A stretch of 34,488 nucleotides of DNA from CBFFRJ01 sp965644225 (GTDB lineage: Bacteria; Pseudomonadota; Gammaproteobacteria; Enterobacterales; Enterobacteriaceae). Positions 32,661-34,488 of this stretch are shown here, piece by piece. The DNA lies in the NCBI RefSeq assembly GCF_965644225.1, contig NZ_CBFFRJ010000049.1:1-34488 (forward strand), read 5' to 3'. Within the stretch, counting starts at the first letter, position 1; each line of letters begins with the position of its first letter. Under the pieces are notes generated by a model. That model was given only the letters and a program-made list of their open reading frames with translations, ran no database searches and was not told the DNA's origin. Position numbers and translations under genes: made by a program.

Positions 32661-32969
32661 ATGGCTAAAGAACAAACGGACCGCACGACACTAGATCTGT
32701 TCGCGAATGAGCGTCGCCCGGGACGTCCCAAGACCAATCCGCTCTCTCGCGACGAGCAATTGCGCATCAATAAACGCAATCAGTTAAAACGCGATAAATT
32801 TCGTGGGCTTAAGCGTGTCGAATTAAAAATTAATGCTGAGGCCGTTGATGCATTAAACGCCCTGGCGGACGCCCGTCAAATGAGCCGCAGCGAACTCATC
32901 GAAGAGATGTTGCTGGAGCAGCTTAAGACGCTGAACAGCATAGATTCCTCTGAATCAAAGCCTGAATAA
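32661..32969 (+). CDS. ybfE: LexA-regulated ribbon-helix-helix-like protein YbfE
   Basis: Small basic protein of 102 residues; the E. coli orthologue (97 residues) is SOS-induced and has no assigned function. The N-terminus MAKEQTDRTTLDLFANERRPGRPKTNPLSRDEQLRINKRNQ is strongly basic (shown here as family context), and the C-terminal half RVELKINAEAVDALNALADARQMSRSELIEEMLLEQL has the beta-strand plus two helices of ribbon-helix-helix DNA-binding proteins (CopG/MetJ type). The last seven or so residues differ from E. coli. Confidence 0.93.
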   Translation: MAKEQTDRTTLDLFANERRPGRPKTNPLSRDEQLRINKRNQLKRDKFRGLKRVELKINAEAVDALNALADARQMSRSELIEEMLLEQLKTLNSIDSSESKPE

Positions 32970-32976
32970 CGCTTTC

Positions 32977-32995
32977 ATGTTGCACAGAGTGCAGT
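32977..32995 (-). promoter_or_regulatory. Candidate SoxS/MarA/Rob box of fldA
   Basis: Read on the minus strand, ACTGCAC-N2-T-N2-GCAACAT matches 11 of the 13 constrained positions of the AnnGCACnnWnnRYYAAAY marbox. It sits at about -70 to -52 from the inferred fldA start in backward orientation, as class I SoxS sites do. fldA is known to be induced by SoxRS in E. coli. The same bases form a TGCAC-aga-GTGCA inverted repeat. Confidence 0.5.
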
Positions 32996-33031
32996 CTGGC
33001 GCGATTGCAGTTTCCGCGTGCTTCTCTGATC

Positions 33032-33040
33032 TGCTATGAT
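33032..33040 (+). promoter_or_regulatory. fldA extended -10 promoter
   Basis: TG-C-TATGAT forms an extended -10; the matching -35 (about 33012) is weak, in line with activator dependence. Start predicted near 33047, about 57 nt ahead of the fldA ATG. Confidence 0.55.
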
Positions 33041-33103
33041 TGCCCTTATCCGTGGGCTAATCGCCACCACCATATCATTAAGTTTCAAGAGGTTATTTTA
33101 CTC

Positions 33104-33634
33104 ATGGCAATCACTGGCATTTTCTTCGGTAGCGACACCGGCAATACCGAAAATATCGCAAAAATGATTCAGGCTCAGCTTGGTAAAGATGTTGCAGATG
33201 TCCATGACATCGCTAAAAGCAGCAAAGAAGATCTGGAAGGTTACGATATTCTGCTGCTTGGCATCCCGACCTGGTATTACGGTGAAGCCCAGTGTGACTG
33301 GGATGACTTTTTCCCAACGCTGGAAGACATTGATTTTAACGGCAAGCTGGTCGCCCTGTTCGGCTGTGGAGATCAGGAAGATTACGCCGAGTACTTCTGT
33401 GATGCGCTGGGTACCATTCGCGACATCATCGAGCCACGCGGGGCGGTGATTGTGGGTCACTGGCCAACTGAAGGTTATCACTTCGAAGCATCCAAAGGCC
33501 TGGCAGATGATGACCATTTCGTTGGCCTGGCGATTGACGAAGACCGTCAGCCGGAACTGACAGCAGCGCGTGTTGACAAATGGGTAAAACAGATTTCTGA
33601 AGAGTTAAACCTCAACGATATCATCAATGCCTGA
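33104..33634 (+). CDS. fldA: Flavodoxin 1
   Basis: FMN electron carrier feeding IspG/IspH, biotin synthase, ribonucleotide reductase activation and other reductive systems; essential in E. coli. The ATG at 33104 (MAITGIFFGSDTGNTENIAK) gives 176 residues as in E. coli; the 33-codon in-frame extension upstream runs through the promoter and is not translated. The FMN phosphate loop is Ser10-Thr15 (SDTGNT), the flavin-stacking aromatics include Trp57 (PTWYYG) and the tyrosine in GDQEDYAEYF. AAGAGG is 12 nt upstream. Confidence 0.98.
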   Translation: MAITGIFFGSDTGNTENIAKMIQAQLGKDVADVHDIAKSSKEDLEGYDILLLGIPTWYYGEAQCDWDDFFPTLEDIDFNGKLVALFGCGDQEDYAEYFCDALGTIRDIIEPRGAVIVGHWPTEGYHFEASKGLADDDHFVGLAIDEDRQPELTAARVDKWVKQISEELNLNDIINA

Positions 33635-33922
33635 TGATATTCGGTGCGATCTGCGGGTTGCGCTTTATTGATAGGTTAAACCAATGGAAATAATCGCTAC
33701 ATTTTTTTAACTTTTGCCGCCAGCACTGTACAATATGGCCTGGTTAAGATGGGTATCGCGCATGACTTTGCTGGCGATACCACGTTTTATACGCTTACTT
33801 TACTTGGGGGCTTGAAGTTTTCATTTAGGCATGGCAGTTCTATAATGAGACGCATTTCCCAGTGCATTCCTTAGTAGCTTCCCGATGGGAAGCGAATTGT
33901 TTAGCAACAGGACAGATTCCGC
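33635..33922. other. fldA-fur intergenic region
   Basis: 288 nt. No hairpin with a T-run ends fldA, so readthrough into fur is likely, as in E. coli, where fldA-driven transcripts contribute to fur expression. The right half contains the fur promoter with a Fur-box-like sequence and a possible leader ORF. Confidence 0.6.
33841..33859 (+). promoter_or_regulatory. fur promoter -10 overlapped by Fur box
   Basis: The perfect TATAAT at 33841-33846 has a poor -35, fitting activation by OxyR/SoxS in E. coli. The 19 bases from 33841 match 13 of 19 positions of the Fur box consensus (GATAATGAT-A-ATCATTATC), so Fur bound there would block the -10: negative autoregulation. Confidence 0.6.
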
Positions 33923-33930
33923 ATGACTGA
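33862..33930 (+). other. Possible fur leader ORF (uof-like)
   Basis: From a GTG at 33862 a 22-codon frame runs through the fur start and stops at TGA 33928-33930, in another frame than fur. A shorter frame from ATG 33885 ends at the TGA overlapping the fur ATG. E. coli fur is translationally coupled to a 28-codon leader, uof, which is the target of RyhB. Neither frame here has that length or a good ribosome site, so which one is used is open. Confidence 0.3.
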
Positions 33931-34375
33931 CAACAATACCGCATTAAAGAAGGCCGGCCTGAAAGTCACGCTTCCTCGGTTAAAAATCCTGGAAGTTCTT
34001 CAGGAGCCGGAGAATCATCATGTCAGTGCGGAAGATTTATATAAGCGCCTGATTGATATGGGCGAAGAGATCGGGCTGGCAACGGTTTACCGTGTACTGA
34101 ACCAGTTTGATGATGCCGGGATCGTCACCCGTCATAATTTTGAAGGCGGTAAATCTGTCTTCGAACTGACTCAGCAACATCATCATGATCACTTGATTTG
34201 CCTTGATTGCGGCAAAGTGATCGAATTTAGTGATGACTCCATTGAAGCTCGCCAGCGTGAAATCGCGTCTAAACACGGTATCCGTCTGACGAACCACAGT
34301 CTTTATCTCTACGGTCACTGCGCTGAAGGCGACTGCCGCAGCGATGAAAACGCCCACGAGATTGCTGTTAAATAA
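33923..34375 (+). CDS. fur: Ferric uptake regulator Fur
   Basis: Fe2+-dependent repressor of iron acquisition. 150 residues against 148 in E. coli. The N-terminal winged helix (about 1-80) includes the recognition segment GLATVYRVLNQFDDAGIV; the dimerisation domain has the metal ligands His87, His88, His90 with Cys93 and Cys96 (LTQQHHHDHLICLDCGK) and the C-terminal Cys pair of HCAEGDCRS. The ATG is set by ACAGGACAG upstream and by the family N-terminus MTDNNTALKKAGLK. Confidence 0.98.
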   Translation: MTDNNTALKKAGLKVTLPRLKILEVLQEPENHHVSAEDLYKRLIDMGEEIGLATVYRVLNQFDDAGIVTRHNFEGGKSVFELTQQHHHDHLICLDCGKVIEFSDDSIEARQREIASKHGIRLTNHSLYLYGHCAEGDCRSDENAHEIAVK

Positions 34376-34388
34376 TCTTCCGTACCGC

Positions 34389-34412
34389 AAAAAGCCAACC
34401 TACGGGTTGGCT
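34389..34412. terminator. Terminator after fur, stronger for the opposite strand
   Basis: A perfect 8-bp stem AGCCAACC (34393-34400)/GGTTGGCT (34405-34412) around TACG lies 18 nt after the fur stop. The T-run is on the minus strand (A5 at 34389-34393), so it would best terminate a convergent gene; in E. coli chiQ is convergent with fur here. Confidence 0.75.
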
Positions 34413-34425
34413 TCAGACTGCTGAC

Positions 34426-34453
34426 AAAGTCCTGGCCGTGAGGCCGGGACTTT
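34426..34453. repeat. Long hairpin with GTGA tetraloop downstream of fur
   Basis: AAAGTCC-T-GGCC (34426-34437) pairs with GGCC-G-GGACTTT (34442-34453), 12 pairs including one T-G wobble, around a GNRA-type loop GTGA. No T-run follows on either strand. It may assist termination or belong to the 3' end of the convergent neighbour. Confidence 0.6.
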
Positions 34454-34488
34454 GATCTAATTAAGTCAGTGCAATTAACGGACTGACT

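Noticed and set aside
33005..33103. 33-codon N-terminal extension of flavodoxin
   Set aside because: It runs through the -10 region, and family members start at MAITGIFFGS.
33714..33734. Possible additional fur promoter with TACAAT at 33729-33734
   Set aside because: No -35 at workable spacing; kept out of the feature list.
1..34488. CRISPR arrays, tRNA or rRNA genes, prophage integrase
   Set aside because: Looked for regular direct repeats with spacers, tRNA-like cloverleaf ends and integrase motifs; none seen.

Overview
The window is a stretch of core chromosome from a member of the Enterobacteriaceae. Almost every protein is recognisable as a close orthologue of an E. coli K-12 protein (my identification is from memory of the families, not from a search). 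Gene order follows the E. coli fur-to-suc region: fur, fldA, ybfE, ybfF, seqA-pgm, kdpEDCBAF, ybfA, phr, ybgI, pxpBCA, nei, gltA, sdhCDAB, sucABCD. Sequence divergence and several missing K-12 genes show it is not E. coli itself: no potE-speF between pgm and kdpE, no dtpD between phr and ybgI, no abrB or fimbrial cluster between nei and gltA. The genus cannot be fixed from the window; a Klebsiella/Enterobacter/Kosakonia-type relative fits.

Layout. (1) 1-3322, minus strand: an accessory module immediately downstream of sucD. It holds an orphan type VI secretion spike gene (vgrG) followed 4 nt later by a LysM protein with a lytic-transglycosylase-like C-terminus that ends abruptly; the window edge carries an IS-end-like inverted repeat. 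(2) 3323-13446, minus strand: the sdhCDAB-sucABCD TCA supra-operon, with repeats between sdhB and sucA, hairpins between sucB and sucC, and a strong terminator plus a probable SdhX-type 3'UTR sRNA after sucD. (3) 13447-14100: divergent control region between sdhC and gltA with recognisable promoters and a CRP-like site. (4) 14101-15387, plus strand: gltA, convergent with (5) 15425-20737, minus strand: a compact run phr-ybgI-pxpB-pxpC-pxpA-nei (two DNA repair enzymes bracketing 5-oxoprolinase). (6) 20958-29291: ybfA (minus) divergent from kdpFABCDE (plus), the high-affinity K+ uptake ATPase and its sensor/regulator. (7) 29357-31573, minus: seqA-pgm. (8) 31755-34375, plus: ybfF, ybfE, fldA, fur, with candidate LexA, SoxS and Fur sites.

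How the genes work together: gltA, sdhCDAB and sucABCD supply four consecutive TCA-cycle activities from one locus; kdpFABC is expressed under KdpDE control; pxpBCA salvages 5-oxoproline to glutamate; fldA and fur link redox and iron control. The only clearly non-core part is the VgrG/LysM module. I did not find a wholly new system in the rest of the window; the most interesting places are this module, the intergenic palindromes, and the modified regulatory sites.
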